A stretch of 64,000 nt of DNA from CAYJBH01 sp964370605 (GTDB lineage: Bacteria > Bacillota > Clostridia > Oscillospirales > Ruminococcaceae): assembly GCA_964370605.1 (NCBI GenBank), contig CAYJJX010000001.1:62001-126000 (forward strand). The letters run 5' to 3'. The first letter of the stretch is position 1; each line of letters opens with the position of its first letter. The notes beneath the pieces are model-generated. The model saw nothing but the letters and a program-made list of their open reading frames with translations. It did no database searches and had not been told where the DNA came from. A program made the position numbers and the translations under genes. This document shows, piece after piece, positions 54,827 through 62,985 of the stretch.

Positions 54827-56080
54827 TTATATCGCTTTTCCGTTTTCGATAATGTAGTTTTCCGCCGCTACCGTCCATACCTTGTCGGGACAGAGTTCAG
54901 CAAGTTTCGCAAAGAAGGGATCGTTTTCGCCCAACTTTTCAAAATCATCGATAGCGGTCAGCGGCATGCTGACATGGGTGTAGATAAGTTTTTTGCCGCC
55001 CGGGATCTTCGGCAGATTCAGCGTGGTTTCGATTGCGCTATCCAATCCGCCAACATGGGTGATCATGAATGATGGGTTGATTTTGCGCTCTGACAGATAG
55101 CCGAGAACTTCGATGAGATCGTCGTTGTTTCCACCCGATGCAGCCGCAAGATGGCTTGCGTTGTAATGTACGTTATAGAAGTTTATCGGTGCCTTGAAAC
55201 CGGTGTCACTTGGGCCGGCAAAGAAGTTGAGACAGCCGTCACGGGCGAGTATTGCATCACCTTGTTCAATGAGTGCAGGAATTGGTGCCATGACAAAAAC
55301 ATCGTCATAACCTTTGTTGTCGGTGTGTCCCATCAATACAGCCTCGGCATCACAGTCGGAGGTGTTTTGATAGATTAGTTCTACGCCTTGCGCTTTTGCA
55401 TATTCGACCGAGAGGTATTGGTTTGCACGCTCGATGCGATTGGCATCGATGTCGGTCACGACGACTCTACCGGGACGTTTTTTGGCGGCAAGTGCATGTT
55501 GGATAGCACAAATGCCCATCGGACCGCAACCTGCGATGATGCAGAGGTTGCCGCCCTCTCTGATGCCCATAGCGTGTTCGTATTTTCCGTTTTCGGTGTG
55601 ATAGTTAGCGTTGAAAGAACCAACCACGCAGGAGACCGGTTCTGCGAGAGAGCCAAGGAAGAACGCTTCGCCGTCGTAGGGAAGAAGACATTTTTGTTCC
55701 ATTACTACTTCAGGTATGATAATGTATGTAGCGCCGCCACCGATATACTCGAAAGAGTAGCCGGGTGCATCAAGCGAACCTTTGTAGTTCAGAGCAGGTT
55801 GTATGGCAAAACGTTGTCCTTCTTTAAAATCGTTTGCATGTTTTGCGCCGACCTTGACGATTTCACCACAAAACTCATGACCAAGAATGACAGGGTTGGT
55901 GTCGATGTTGTTTGGTACACGTTTATGGTCAGAACCTTGCACCGCCGCCTTATAAGAAGACATGCAGAGTGTATCGGTTATGACCTTTGCAAGGATTTCA
56001 CCGTCGGTGATTTCGGGAAGTGTGAACTCCTCCAGTCGAACGTCGTTTTTGCCGTAAAGTCTGATTGCTTTTGATTTCAT
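54827..56080 (-). CDS. Zinc-type medium-chain dehydrogenase, sorbose-1-phosphate reductase-like
   Basis: 417 residues, GAAAGGAC ribosome site. Alcohol-dehydrogenase fold: catalytic-domain block NPVILGHEFCGEIVKVG with GHE, LAEPVSCVVG, and nucleotide motif CIIAGCGPMGICAIQHALA followed by VVTDID (NAD preference). The first zinc Cys is in TDTLCMSSYKA. The long 417-residue form resembles L-sorbose-1-phosphate reductase and related polyol or sugar-phosphate dehydrogenases. First enzyme after the DeoR regulator, so it probably starts the catabolic sequence of this operon. Substrate undetermined. Confidence 0.85.
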   Translation of the reverse strand: MKSKAIRLYGKNDVRLEEFTLPEITDGEILAKVITDTLCMSSYKAAVQGSDHKRVPNNIDTNPVILGHEFCGEIVKVGAKHANDFKEGQRFAIQPALNYKGSLDAPGYSFEYIGGGATYIIIPEVVMEQKCLLPYDGEAFFLGSLAEPVSCVVGSFNANYHTENGKYEHAMGIREGGNLCIIAGCGPMGICAIQHALAAKKRPGRVVVTDIDANRIERANQYLSVEYAKAQGVELIYQNTSDCDAEAVLMGHTDNKGYDDVFVMAPIPALIEQGDAILARDGCLNFFAGPSDTGFKAPINFYNVHYNASHLAAASGGNNDDLIEVLGYLSERKINPSFMITHVGGLDSAIETTLNLPKIPGGKKLIYTHVSMPLTAIDDFEKLGENDPFFAKLAELCPDKVWTVAAENYIIENGKAI

Positions 56081-56111
56081 GGTTATCTAGTCCTTTCTTA
56101 AAATGATTGGT

Positions 56112-56879
56112 TCATTTTGTTTTTATATTAAACACAATGTTTTTGTTTTGCGATTTTATGTGTTTTTTATATTCGGTTGGAAACGGCTTTGTAGTGACAA
56201 TAACGTCGACTTCGCAGGGTGTGCAAAAGGTGTGATGCAATGATTTTGATACCTTAGTCTCGTCGATAAGCATTACTACCCGCGCCGCCTTAGAAATGAT
56301 ATATCGTTTGAGCGCCGCTTCTTCCGGATTTCCACAGCTGAATTCACTGCCGGGTGCATATCCGGATGCAACCATAAATACGGTATCAAAGTTGACATGT
56401 TCAAGCGATGCCATTGCCTCGCTTCCGGATAGCGAAAGGTTTTTTCCACTGAGTTTTCCGCCGGTAAGATATACGTTGAGTTGTTGTTTTTGGCAGAGAA
56501 TACTAGCGATGTTGGTGCCGGTGGTGTATATGCTGAGCGGCATGTCATGAATCATTCGTGCAAGGTTGTCGGTGGTGGAACCGCTGTCAAGAAAAATTAA
56601 TCCCCCCTGTTTGACATATTCTGTTGCGGCGGCAGCGATCAGTGTTTTTAGGTCGTGATTTTCCGCCACACGCTTGGCAAATGCATCTTCTTGATAAAGA
56701 CCGTTGACACGACGTGCACCACCACGTATCTTTACCACAAGCCCGTTTGCGGCAAGCGATTCGATGTCGCGGCGGAGCGTCATTTGTGAGGTGTTTGGGA
56801 ATAAATTTGACAGTTCGCTAAGATAAATAAAAGTGTTAGTGTTACATAGATTTAGGATGCGTTCTTGCCTTTCGTTCAA
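56112..56879 (-). CDS. DeoR/GlpR-family transcriptional regulator
   Basis: I place the start at TTG 56879 (NERQERILNLCN follows), eight bases after GAGGTGG; GTG 56891 lies within that site. 255 residues: an N-terminal winged helix with the DeoR signature TLRRDIESLAANGLVVKIRGGA, then a sugar-phosphate-binding DeoR C-domain (FLDSGSTTDNLARMI, VYLTGGKLSG, LIDETKV). It probably represses the operon that it heads and is released by a phosphorylated sugar intermediate. Confidence 0.92.
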   Translation of the reverse strand: MNERQERILNLCNTNTFIYLSELSNLFPNTSQMTLRRDIESLAANGLVVKIRGGARRVNGLYQEDAFAKRVAENHDLKTLIAAAATEYVKQGGLIFLDSGSTTDNLARMIHDMPLSIYTTGTNIASILCQKQQLNVYLTGGKLSGKNLSLSGSEAMASLEHVNFDTVFMVASGYAPGSEFSCGNPEEAALKRYIISKAARVVMLIDETKVSKSLHHTFCTPCEVDVIVTTKPFPTEYKKHIKSQNKNIVFNIKTK

Positions 56880-56900
56880 ACCGTATACCACCTCGCTTCT

Positions 56901-56965
56901 GTTATGTTATGATAGTTTTTGTTATATTGATAACATAATTATACCACGAAATGTTACAATGTCAA
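56901..56965 (-). promoter_or_regulatory. Consensus promoter and operator of the DeoR operon
   Basis: On the minus strand TTGACA (56965-56960) and TATAAT (56943-56938), both perfect, are 16 bases apart. GTTAT-ATTG-ATAAC (56921-56934) sits at the start point, and further GTTAT copies follow at 56901-56910. A consensus promoter overlapped by repeated half-sites suggests strong expression held down by the DeoR repressor. Confidence 0.8.
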
Positions 56966-56982
56966 CATAAAAAATGTGAAAT

Positions 56983-57014
56983 AATAAAGAAAGACGACAT
57001 TTTTTAATGTCGTC
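56983..57014 (-). terminator. Terminator downstream of the DMT transporter gene
   Basis: GACGACATT (56993-57001) pairs with AATGTCGTC (57006-57014). On the minus strand it is followed by TTTCTTTATT. It lies about 220 bases past the transporter stop. Confidence 0.75.
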
Positions 57015-57237
57015 TCGAAGCGTCAAAAAACTGCTTTTCAAAAACACATTTTGACATATTAGTATATAGAAAGCATAACTGTGCTTTCGCGGCAATGTGG
57101 CTCTTGTTTTGTCGGAAAAATCAGGACTTCGTTTTGTATCTTTATTTTTCTATTGTTGCCTGAGTGAAGCTGATGAACAGTTGCTTTTGATGATGGTTGC
57201 AGGGACGGGAGAGCGCTTGTTTGAGTGATTGCTGTTA

Positions 57238-58128
57238 TCACTTTTGTGGTTGTTCTTTCTTTTTGAAGGAGGCTTCCGACAACAGCACAGAAAGAAGAAT
57301 AACACCGCCACCGATGACCATTGTGAGTTTAAGAGAATCATAGCCGAGCATTACCGACATTATGCTTCCAAAAAGGCCTTCGGTACTTAGAATCATGGCC
57401 GCTTTTGAAGGGTCGATATGTTGTTGGCCAAAAGTCTGCAACAAATAGCAGACAAGGGTGCTGAAAAGACCGAGGAAGATTATCGGAAGGATGCCCTGTA
57501 CCGTAAGCACCGGCGCTATGTTACCGTCGTTGATTAAAAACATGATAAAAGATAACACCGTCGATGTCAGTATCTGGATGAAAACCAGCACAGTTGCGTC
57601 AATGTTGCGTGCAAGCTTGCCGGTGAATACAATCTGACAAGCAAAAAAGAAGGCGCATATTAATGTAAGAATATCACCCAACGACATGGAAAATCCGACT
57701 TCAAAGTTTGCCGAGAGAATGAATATTCCGATAAGACAGATGGCGGAGGTGACGAACTTTAAACCTCCCGGCCGTTTTTTAAAGATGATCCACGCAATAA
57801 ACGGCACCATGATCACATTGGTTGAGGTCAAAAACGCATTGTTGGCAGGGGTGGTGAGTTCTAATCCAAGGCCTTGAAAATAGAACCCGAGGAAAAGGAT
57901 GATTCCAAGAAAGATGCCCGGAAGAATTTGTTCGCGACGCATTTTTTCGCGAATACGACGAAAAAATATTATTCCGAGGGCAATTGCTGCTACAAAAAAT
58001 CTTGAAAAGAGCATAAGTTCTGCCGACATGCCAACCTCAAGTGCGAATTTTGAAGCGATAAATCCGGCTCCCCAGATTATTGCCGCGACAAATAGCAGTA
58101 CGGTGGACAGAGTGTTTTTATTAGACAT
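57238..58128 (-). CDS. DMT-superfamily (EamA) transporter
   Basis: 296 residues with ten hydrophobic segments in two repeated EamA halves; the first half begins LLFVAAIIWGAGFIASKFAL and the second SLGDILTLICAFFFACQIVF. Includes LEVGMSAELMLFSRFFVAA and ILSTEGLFGSIMSVMLGYD. Such proteins export metabolites or amino acids. It has its own promoter divergent from the GntR operon; no clue to the substrate. Confidence 0.9.
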   Translation of the reverse strand: MSNKNTLSTVLLFVAAIIWGAGFIASKFALEVGMSAELMLFSRFFVAAIALGIIFFRRIREKMRREQILPGIFLGIILFLGFYFQGLGLELTTPANNAFLTSTNVIMVPFIAWIIFKKRPGGLKFVTSAICLIGIFILSANFEVGFSMSLGDILTLICAFFFACQIVFTGKLARNIDATVLVFIQILTSTVLSFIMFLINDGNIAPVLTVQGILPIIFLGLFSTLVCYLLQTFGQQHIDPSKAAMILSTEGLFGSIMSVMLGYDSLKLTMVIGGGVILLSVLLSEASFKKKEQPQK

Positions 58129-58199
58129 ATCTCGGCTCCTTTCAAAAGATTTGGCGAAGAAGCTGATCGTTCAACTATCAAGCTTCTTGCATTATATAT

Positions 58200-58228
58200 A
58201 TTATATCATATCTGTAATTAAAAGTAAA
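58200..58228 (-). promoter_or_regulatory. Promoter of the DMT transporter gene
   Basis: On the minus strand TTTACT (58228-58223) and TATAAT (58205-58200) with 17-base spacing. Confidence 0.65.
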
Positions 58229-58244
58229 ATTTGCACACAGACGC

Positions 58245-58294
58245 TTGACAAATGAATTGTGTTATTGTATTATTGTATTAAATCAATAATACAA
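58245..58294 (+). promoter_or_regulatory. Promoter and perfect operator of the GntR-ABC operon
   Basis: TTGACA (58245-58250) and TATTAT (58268-58273) are 17 bases apart. TTGTATTATTG (58265-58275) and CAATAATACAA (58284-58294) form a perfect 11-bp inverted repeat that covers the -10, as expected for autorepression by the GntR/YtrA-type protein encoded next. Confidence 0.88.
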
Positions 58295-58311
58295 TCCAAG
58301 GAGGGAATGAT

Positions 58312-58710
58312 TTGACAAGAGAATTTTCGACCGATCGACCTATATTCCTGCAAATAGTTGAGATATTGACCGAGGATATAGTGAGCGGCAAACGTGCAGA
58401 AGGTGACAAGATGCCACCGGTCAGGGAATATGCACTTCTCGTCGGGGTGAATCCGAATACTGTACAGCGAGCCTATAACGAACTGGAAAGGGTGGGGCTA
58501 ATCAAGACACGCCGTGGCGATGGGAGTTATATTACTCGCGACAAAGAGGTGATATGCAATCTTTCGACAAGCTCGCTCGATAGGGCAGTGGATGATTTTT
58601 TGCAAAAGGTTATGGCGATGGGATTTGACGAAGATACGGTGATGCAGACTCTGGCGGTTCGACTAAAAAAGAGAAACGGAGATAATGATGGAAAAACTAC
58701 TGACATGTAA
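58312..58710 (+). CDS. GntR-family (YtrA type) regulator
   Basis: 132 residues, TTG start after AAGGAGGGA. The winged helix at ~10-75 (RPIFLQIVEILTEDIVSGKR, VNPNTVQRAYNELERVGLIK, GDGSYI) is followed by only a short helical tail, which defines the YtrA subfamily. Such regulators control the ABC transporter encoded in their own operon, usually in response to cell-envelope-active compounds. Overlaps the ATPase gene. Confidence 0.93.
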   Translation: MTREFSTDRPIFLQIVEILTEDIVSGKRAEGDKMPPVREYALLVGVNPNTVQRAYNELERVGLIKTRRGDGSYITRDKEVICNLSTSSLDRAVDDFLQKVMAMGFDEDTVMQTLAVRLKKRNGDNDGKTTDM

Positions 58711-59398
58711 AAATTTACACAAGACCTACGGTTCGAAAAAAGCGCTTGACGGTCTTGATCTCATGGTGTATAGAGGGCAGATAGTCGGGTTGCTCGGTCC
58801 GAACGGAAGTGGGAAAACTACGTTGATCAAATTGCTCAACGGATTGCTTGCGCCGAGTGACGGAGTGGTCGAGATACTCGGTAATTCTCCGGGTGTTGAG
58901 TCAAAGAAGATAGTATCCTATCTGCCGGATAAAGATTTTTTGCCACAGCACGAGACGATCGACAGCCTTATCAACTATTATGAAGATTTTTATGAAAATT
59001 TTCGTCGTGAACGTGCGCTCACCATGTTGTCATCGCTGGACATTAGTCACAATGCAAAGCTGAAGACGTTATCAAAAGGAAATCGTGAAAAGGTAGCGCT
59101 AATACTTGTCATGAGCCGCGAGGCGGAGCTTTATTTGCTGGATGAGCCGATTGCCGGCGTTGATCCAGCTACTCGTGACTATATTTTGAATACTATAATC
59201 GGAAACTACAATGAAAATGCGGCCATTTTACTTTGCACTCACCTTATCGGAGATGTAGAGACGATACTGAGCGATATAGTATTCATGGACAAAGGTCAGA
59301 TAATTTTATCCGGCAATGCAGACGAGATGAGGGCACGTGAAGGCAAGAGTATTGACACGCTATTTCGCGAGATGTTCTCTCAAATAGATATTTTGTAG
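58688..59398 (+). CDS. ABC transporter ATPase
   Basis: Two ATG codons at 58685 and 58688; the second is five bases from GGAG. About 236 residues. Walker A GPNGSGKTT, signature LSKGNREKV, Walker B ELYLLDEPIAGVDP, switch His in LLCTHLIGDVE. Belongs to the YtrB-like group paired with GntR regulators. Overlaps the regulator gene by 23 bases. Confidence 0.93.
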   Translation: MEKLLTCKNLHKTYGSKKALDGLDLMVYRGQIVGLLGPNGSGKTTLIKLLNGLLAPSDGVVEILGNSPGVESKKIVSYLPDKDFLPQHETIDSLINYYEDFYENFRRERALTMLSSLDISHNAKLKTLSKGNREKVALILVMSREAELYLLDEPIAGVDPATRDYILNTIIGNYNENAAILLCTHLIGDVETILSDIVFMDKGQIILSGNADEMRAREGKSIDTLFREMFSQIDIL

Positions 59399-59425
59399 AT
59401 ATGTTTTAAAGGAGCGGTTACAGCT

Positions 59426-60280
59426 ATGTTGAAAAAATTACTGAAATATGAGTTTAAATGGGCTTTGTCTACCCATGCGCCGATGTTTTTGGCGATAGTA
59501 CTGACCACAGCAATACTGCTTTTGTTGTCGCCTTTTGTCGATTTCATGCCGAGCACAGGCTTTTCTGTTAGCAGCGCCATTCCAAGCGAATTAGCGCCGA
59601 TTGTTGAAAATGTGCTTTTCGGAATTATAGTGATGACATTTATAGTATATGTTGTGGTGTTGATTGGATCATATATAGCATCGGCAATACTGGCGAACTA
59701 TCGATTCTATAAGAGTCTTTTTAGTTCAAGCGGCTATCTCACCTTCACACTTCCCGCGACGCCAACCCAGCTGTATCTCAGTCGGTTTATCGCCGCCGTA
59801 GCATCTATGACCGCGGTGATAATATTGATGAGTCTGTCACTCCATGTTGTGATGTTGTTTATGTCAGACATGAGGTTTAACAGCTTTGAAGTGTATGCGT
59901 TACTTATGAATTCCTTGCCGCTGACTGCAAAAATCAGCTTTGTACTTATTATGATAATCACCATACCATATACGATCACTTGGTTCTATTTTTGTCTGTG
60001 TGTCGGGCAAACACAAAGGAACAGAATCATAGTATCGGTGATTGCCTACTTTTTATCATACACCGTCACTCAAATTATTAGCTTGATTATGCTTGTGATA
60101 GTTACTATTGTTATGGCAATTGCCATGCAGAATGTAGAGAGCGCTAACATTGAGCAATATGCAATCGACCATTATCTTGCACCGATAATCTGGTTAGCTT
60201 TAATAATATATGTTGCTATTGGTGTTGGGTATTTTCTGTTTAGCAAAAATATTATGAGTAGGAAACTGAATCTTGAGTAA
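59426..60280 (+). CDS. ABC transporter membrane protein
   Basis: 284 residues with six hydrophobic segments, e.g. PMFLAIVLTTAILLLLSPFV, GIIVMTFIVYVVVLIGSYI and LIMLVIVTIVMAIAMQ. FTLPATPTQLYLSRFIAAV is the ABC-2/YtrC-like hallmark after the second segment. Permease partner of the preceding ATPase, likely an exporter or envelope-stress pump. Converges with the AraC gene at 60319; no clear terminator between them. Confidence 0.9.
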   Translation: MLKKLLKYEFKWALSTHAPMFLAIVLTTAILLLLSPFVDFMPSTGFSVSSAIPSELAPIVENVLFGIIVMTFIVYVVVLIGSYIASAILANYRFYKSLFSSSGYLTFTLPATPTQLYLSRFIAAVASMTAVIILMSLSLHVVMLFMSDMRFNSFEVYALLMNSLPLTAKISFVLIMIITIPYTITWFYFCLCVGQTQRNRIIVSVIAYFLSYTVTQIISLIMLVIVTIVMAIAMQNVESANIEQYAIDHYLAPIIWLALIIYVAIGVGYFLFSKNIMSRKLNLE

Positions 60281-60318
60281 TTGTATGTTTCGTCGTGAAA
60301 AAAGATGTGAATTATGTA

Positions 60319-61209
60319 CTACCCGCCATAGTTCATCCAGCTTTTACGAAACCGGTTTGGTGTTGTGCCGACTTGCTTTTTGAATGTGTTAATAAAGTGG
60401 CTGACATTTTCAATGCCAACGAGATAGGCGATTTCGTCTACCGAAACAGAGGAAGTTCGCAACAACTCCTTAGCCTTTGCAATGCGCACTCCTCTCAGAT
60501 ACTCTGCAGGTGTTTGACCCATGTGCCTTTTAAAAAGTCGTTGCATATGATATTTGCTCACAGAGCATCGCAAGGCAAGGGTATCGAGTGTCAGTGGTTC
60601 TGCATAAAATTCATTAATATGTTCTCGCAAAAAATCGACGAACGCAGGTACCGGTTCACGTTCACGGCGCGTTCCGGCGTGGGCAATACAAAGAGTCAAA
60701 AGTTCGGTAAGCAGCCTTGAGGTCTCCACATCGGCCTCAAGGCTGTTGTTCTCATCAGTGTTTATGACCAGTAGGCGTTCCAAAATCCCTTTCATGTCGT
60801 CTGAACTTTTCAAACGAAGTGTCGGGTTGTTATCGTTAAGTTGCTTGAATATATCATAGTATGCGGCTGCTGTGGCACCCTTGAAATGTACCCAAAGCAT
60901 TCGCCAATTACCAATTTCAGAATCGGTCTCATAGTGTTGGTATGGCTTGCAATCAATCAAAAACAGTTCATTTTGTCCGACGGTGTATTCTTTGTCGGCA
61001 TACTGCAAGATGCCTCTGCCAGATACCGTCAACTTCAGCAGAAAAGAAGATACGCCTTGGCGAGTGGTATAATAGCTGTCACCGGCAAAAAACTCGCCCG
61101 CTTCTTGAATATATAGCAATTTAGATTTTGCCGTCGGGTGCGCCGAGACGATCTGCCATCTCGATGGTGGGTTGGTAATATCCGGGTTGTATTCAAGCAG
61201 TTGTTTCAT
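60319..61209 (-). CDS. AraC-family regulator of rhamnose genes (putative)
   Basis: 296 residues, CGAGGT ribosome site. The N-terminal cupin-type sugar-binding domain (~30-140; GEFFAGDSYYTTRQGVSSF, ELFLIDCKPYQHYETD) and a C-terminal double helix-turn-helix (LTLDTLALRCSVSKYHMQRL, SVDEIAYLVGIENVSHFINT, GTTPNRFRK) are clear. Divergent from rhaM-rhaA, so it probably activates them in response to L-rhamnose. Not orthologous enough by eye to name RhaS or RhaR. Confidence 0.9.
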   Translation of the reverse strand: MKQLLEYNPDITNPPSRWQIVSAHPTAKSKLLYIQEAGEFFAGDSYYTTRQGVSSFLLKLTVSGRGILQYADKEYTVGQNELFLIDCKPYQHYETDSEIGNWRMLWVHFKGATAAAYYDIFKQLNDNNPTLRLKSSDDMKGILERLLVINTDENNSLEADVETSRLLTELLTLCIAHAGTRREREPVPAFVDFLREHINEFYAEPLTLDTLALRCSVSKYHMQRLFKRHMGQTPAEYLRGVRIAKAKELLRTSSVSVDEIAYLVGIENVSHFINTFKKQVGTTPNRFRKSWMNYGG

Positions 61210-61238
61210 GTGTAGATACCTCGGTGAAATAGTGATAG

Positions 61239-61300
61239 CAAGAAATTGTTATTTTTGAGCAATAACCGACAAGTAATTGTTTATTATTATAGCATATAAT
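61239..61300 (+). promoter_or_regulatory. Activator sites and -10 of the rhaM-rhaA operon
   Basis: CAAGAAATTGTT (61239-61250) and CAAGTAATTGTT (61270-61281) are direct repeats 31 bases apart, i.e. three helical turns, typical of AraC-family half-sites. TATAAT (61295-61300) follows without a good -35, as in activator-dependent promoters. Confidence 0.55.
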
Positions 61301-61352
61301 TAGACTACAGTAAAGCAATAAAACAAGAAAACGAAGGAAGAGGAGAAGACAT

Positions 61353-61667
61353 ATGGTTAGAAAAGCTTTCAAAATGTTTTTGAACCCGGGCAGCGAGCAG
61401 GAGTATAAAAAACGCCATGACGAGCTTTGGCCGGAAATGGTTCAAATGATTGCCGAGCACGGAGGAACTAACTATTCAATATTTCTTGACGAAGAGACGA
61501 GCGTGCTTTTTGGTTATATAGAACTGGAAAGTGAGGAGCTTTGGGAGAAAACCGCGTTTACCGAAATATGTAAAAAATGGTGGGCTTATATGGCGGATAT
61601 TATGAGAACAAACGATGATAACAGTCCGGTGTCGGTGACACTCAACAACATGTTTCATCTTGATTAG
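61353..61667 (+). CDS. rhaM: L-rhamnose mutarotase
   Basis: 104 residues, the standard RhaM size, GAGGAG ribosome site. It interconverts the alpha and beta anomers of L-rhamnose. Family residues seen: FLNPGSEQEYKKRHDELWPE with the active-site His, NYSIFLD, LFGYIE, and the terminal KWWAYMADIM. First gene of the operon; rhaA starts 18 bases after its stop. Confidence 0.95.
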   Translation: MVRKAFKMFLNPGSEQEYKKRHDELWPEMVQMIAEHGGTNYSIFLDEETSVLFGYIELESEELWEKTAFTEICKKWWAYMADIMRTNDDNSPVSVTLNNMFHLD

Positions 61668-61685
61668 AAAGGAATGGTTATAAAA

Positions 61686-62948
61686 ATGGACGAAAAAAGA
61701 ATTCAAAAAGGATATGAGTACGCAAAGGAAATGTATGCCGAAGTGGGTGTGGATATTGATGCAGCCATGGATAAAGCAGATCAACTTGCCATCTCGATGC
61801 ACTGCTGGCAGGGAGACGATGTCATCGGATTTGACGGTGTCGGAGAACTTACGGGCGGTATCGCAACGACCGGAAATTATCCCGGACGTGCAACAACTCC
61901 GCAACAACTGCGTGATGATATATCTTTTGCAAAGTCGCTGATTCCGGGAAGTACTAAACTTAACCTACATGCCTGCTATGCCGAGAAGAGCTCCGCATCG
62001 GTGGACAGAGATGCATATACCATCGCGGACTTTCAAAACTGGGTCGACTTTGTCAAGAGTGAAGGGATGGGAATGGATTTCAATCCCACATATTTCTCGC
62101 ATCCGAAGATGGATGGAGATTTTTCACTCTCGAGCTTTGATGCCGATATTCGCAAGTTTTGGATAGAGCACGGAATACGCTCCCGTGAAATAGCTCTTGA
62201 GGCGGCAAAACAGATTGGTATGCCCTGTGCGATCAATTTTTGGATGCCGGACGGTTACAAAGATAGCCCTGCCGATACAGCAAAACATCGTGAGTTGATG
62301 GCGCAGTCGTTAGATGCTATATTTGCACCCGACATCGACATGAAACTCGCACCTTGTTCCATCGAAAGCAAGTTGTTTGGAGTTGGTGTCGAGAGCTATA
62401 CCGTCGCGAGCCACGAATTTTCGTACGGTTATGCCGTGAAAAATAATGTCGGCTACACCTTGGATGCAGGACATTTTCATCCGACCGAGGTTATCTCGGC
62501 AAAGCTCTCGTCCTGCCTTCAGTTTTTAGATAACGTTCTTTTGCATGTGTCACGAGGAGTGCGCTGGGACTCGGATCATGTTATTACACTGGACGATGAA
62601 CTGCAACGCATAATGGATGAGATTGTACACAACGGCTATGAGAATCGTGTGCTCCTCGGTCTTGACTATTTTGATGCCTCTATCAATCGTATAGCCTGTT
62701 GGGCGATCGGCATGAGAAACGCTCGAAAGGCGATCTTGAATGCATATCTTGCACCGATAAAAGAGATCAGAACCGCCGAATATTCCGGTGATTTAACCTC
62801 ACGGCTTGCACTGCAAGAAGAACGCAAGACACTTCCTTTTGGTGCGGTTTGGGATTTTTATTGCATGAAGTCGGGTGTTCCGGTTGGAGAGCAATGGCTG
62901 TCTATGACAAAAAAACATGAGGTTGACATTCTCTCAAAGCGAGGATAG
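61686..62948 (+). CDS. rhaA: L-rhamnose isomerase
   Basis: ATG 61686 used; ATG 61674 abuts the AAAGG site. 420 residues, usual size. Converts L-rhamnose to L-rhamnulose. Conserved blocks: MHCWQGDDVIGFD, KLNLHACYAE, GMDFNPTYFSHPK, CAINFWMPDGYKDSPAD, YTLDAGHFHPTEVIS (metal-binding His/Asp), and WDSDHVITLDDEL. Between rhaM and the class II aldolase. Confidence 0.96.
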   Translation: MDEKRIQKGYEYAKEMYAEVGVDIDAAMDKADQLAISMHCWQGDDVIGFDGVGELTGGIATTGNYPGRATTPQQLRDDISFAKSLIPGSTKLNLHACYAEKSSASVDRDAYTIADFQNWVDFVKSEGMGMDFNPTYFSHPKMDGDFSLSSFDADIRKFWIEHGIRSREIALEAAKQIGMPCAINFWMPDGYKDSPADTAKHRELMAQSLDAIFAPDIDMKLAPCSIESKLFGVGVESYTVASHEFSYGYAVKNNVGYTLDAGHFHPTEVISAKLSSCLQFLDNVLLHVSRGVRWDSDHVITLDDELQRIMDEIVHNGYENRVLLGLDYFDASINRIACWAIGMRNARKAILNAYLAPIKEIRTAEYSGDLTSRLALQEERKTLPFGAVWDFYCMKSGVPVGEQWLSMTKKHEVDILSKRG

Positions 62949-62985
62949 AATATTAGTTAAATAAAGATAACAGAGGAACGATAAA

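Larger units (their letters stand above)
56880..57237. other. Intergenic region between the DeoR operon and the DMT gene
   Basis: Contains the DeoR promoter/operator (56901-56965) and the terminator (56983-57014). In 57015-57237, which would be the 3' leader of the transporter transcript, I see no open frame with a ribosome site and no repeat. Confidence 0.6.

Noticed and set aside
60281..60318. Terminator between the ABC permease and the convergent AraC gene
   Set aside because: No stem with a U-run is visible in this 38-base gap.
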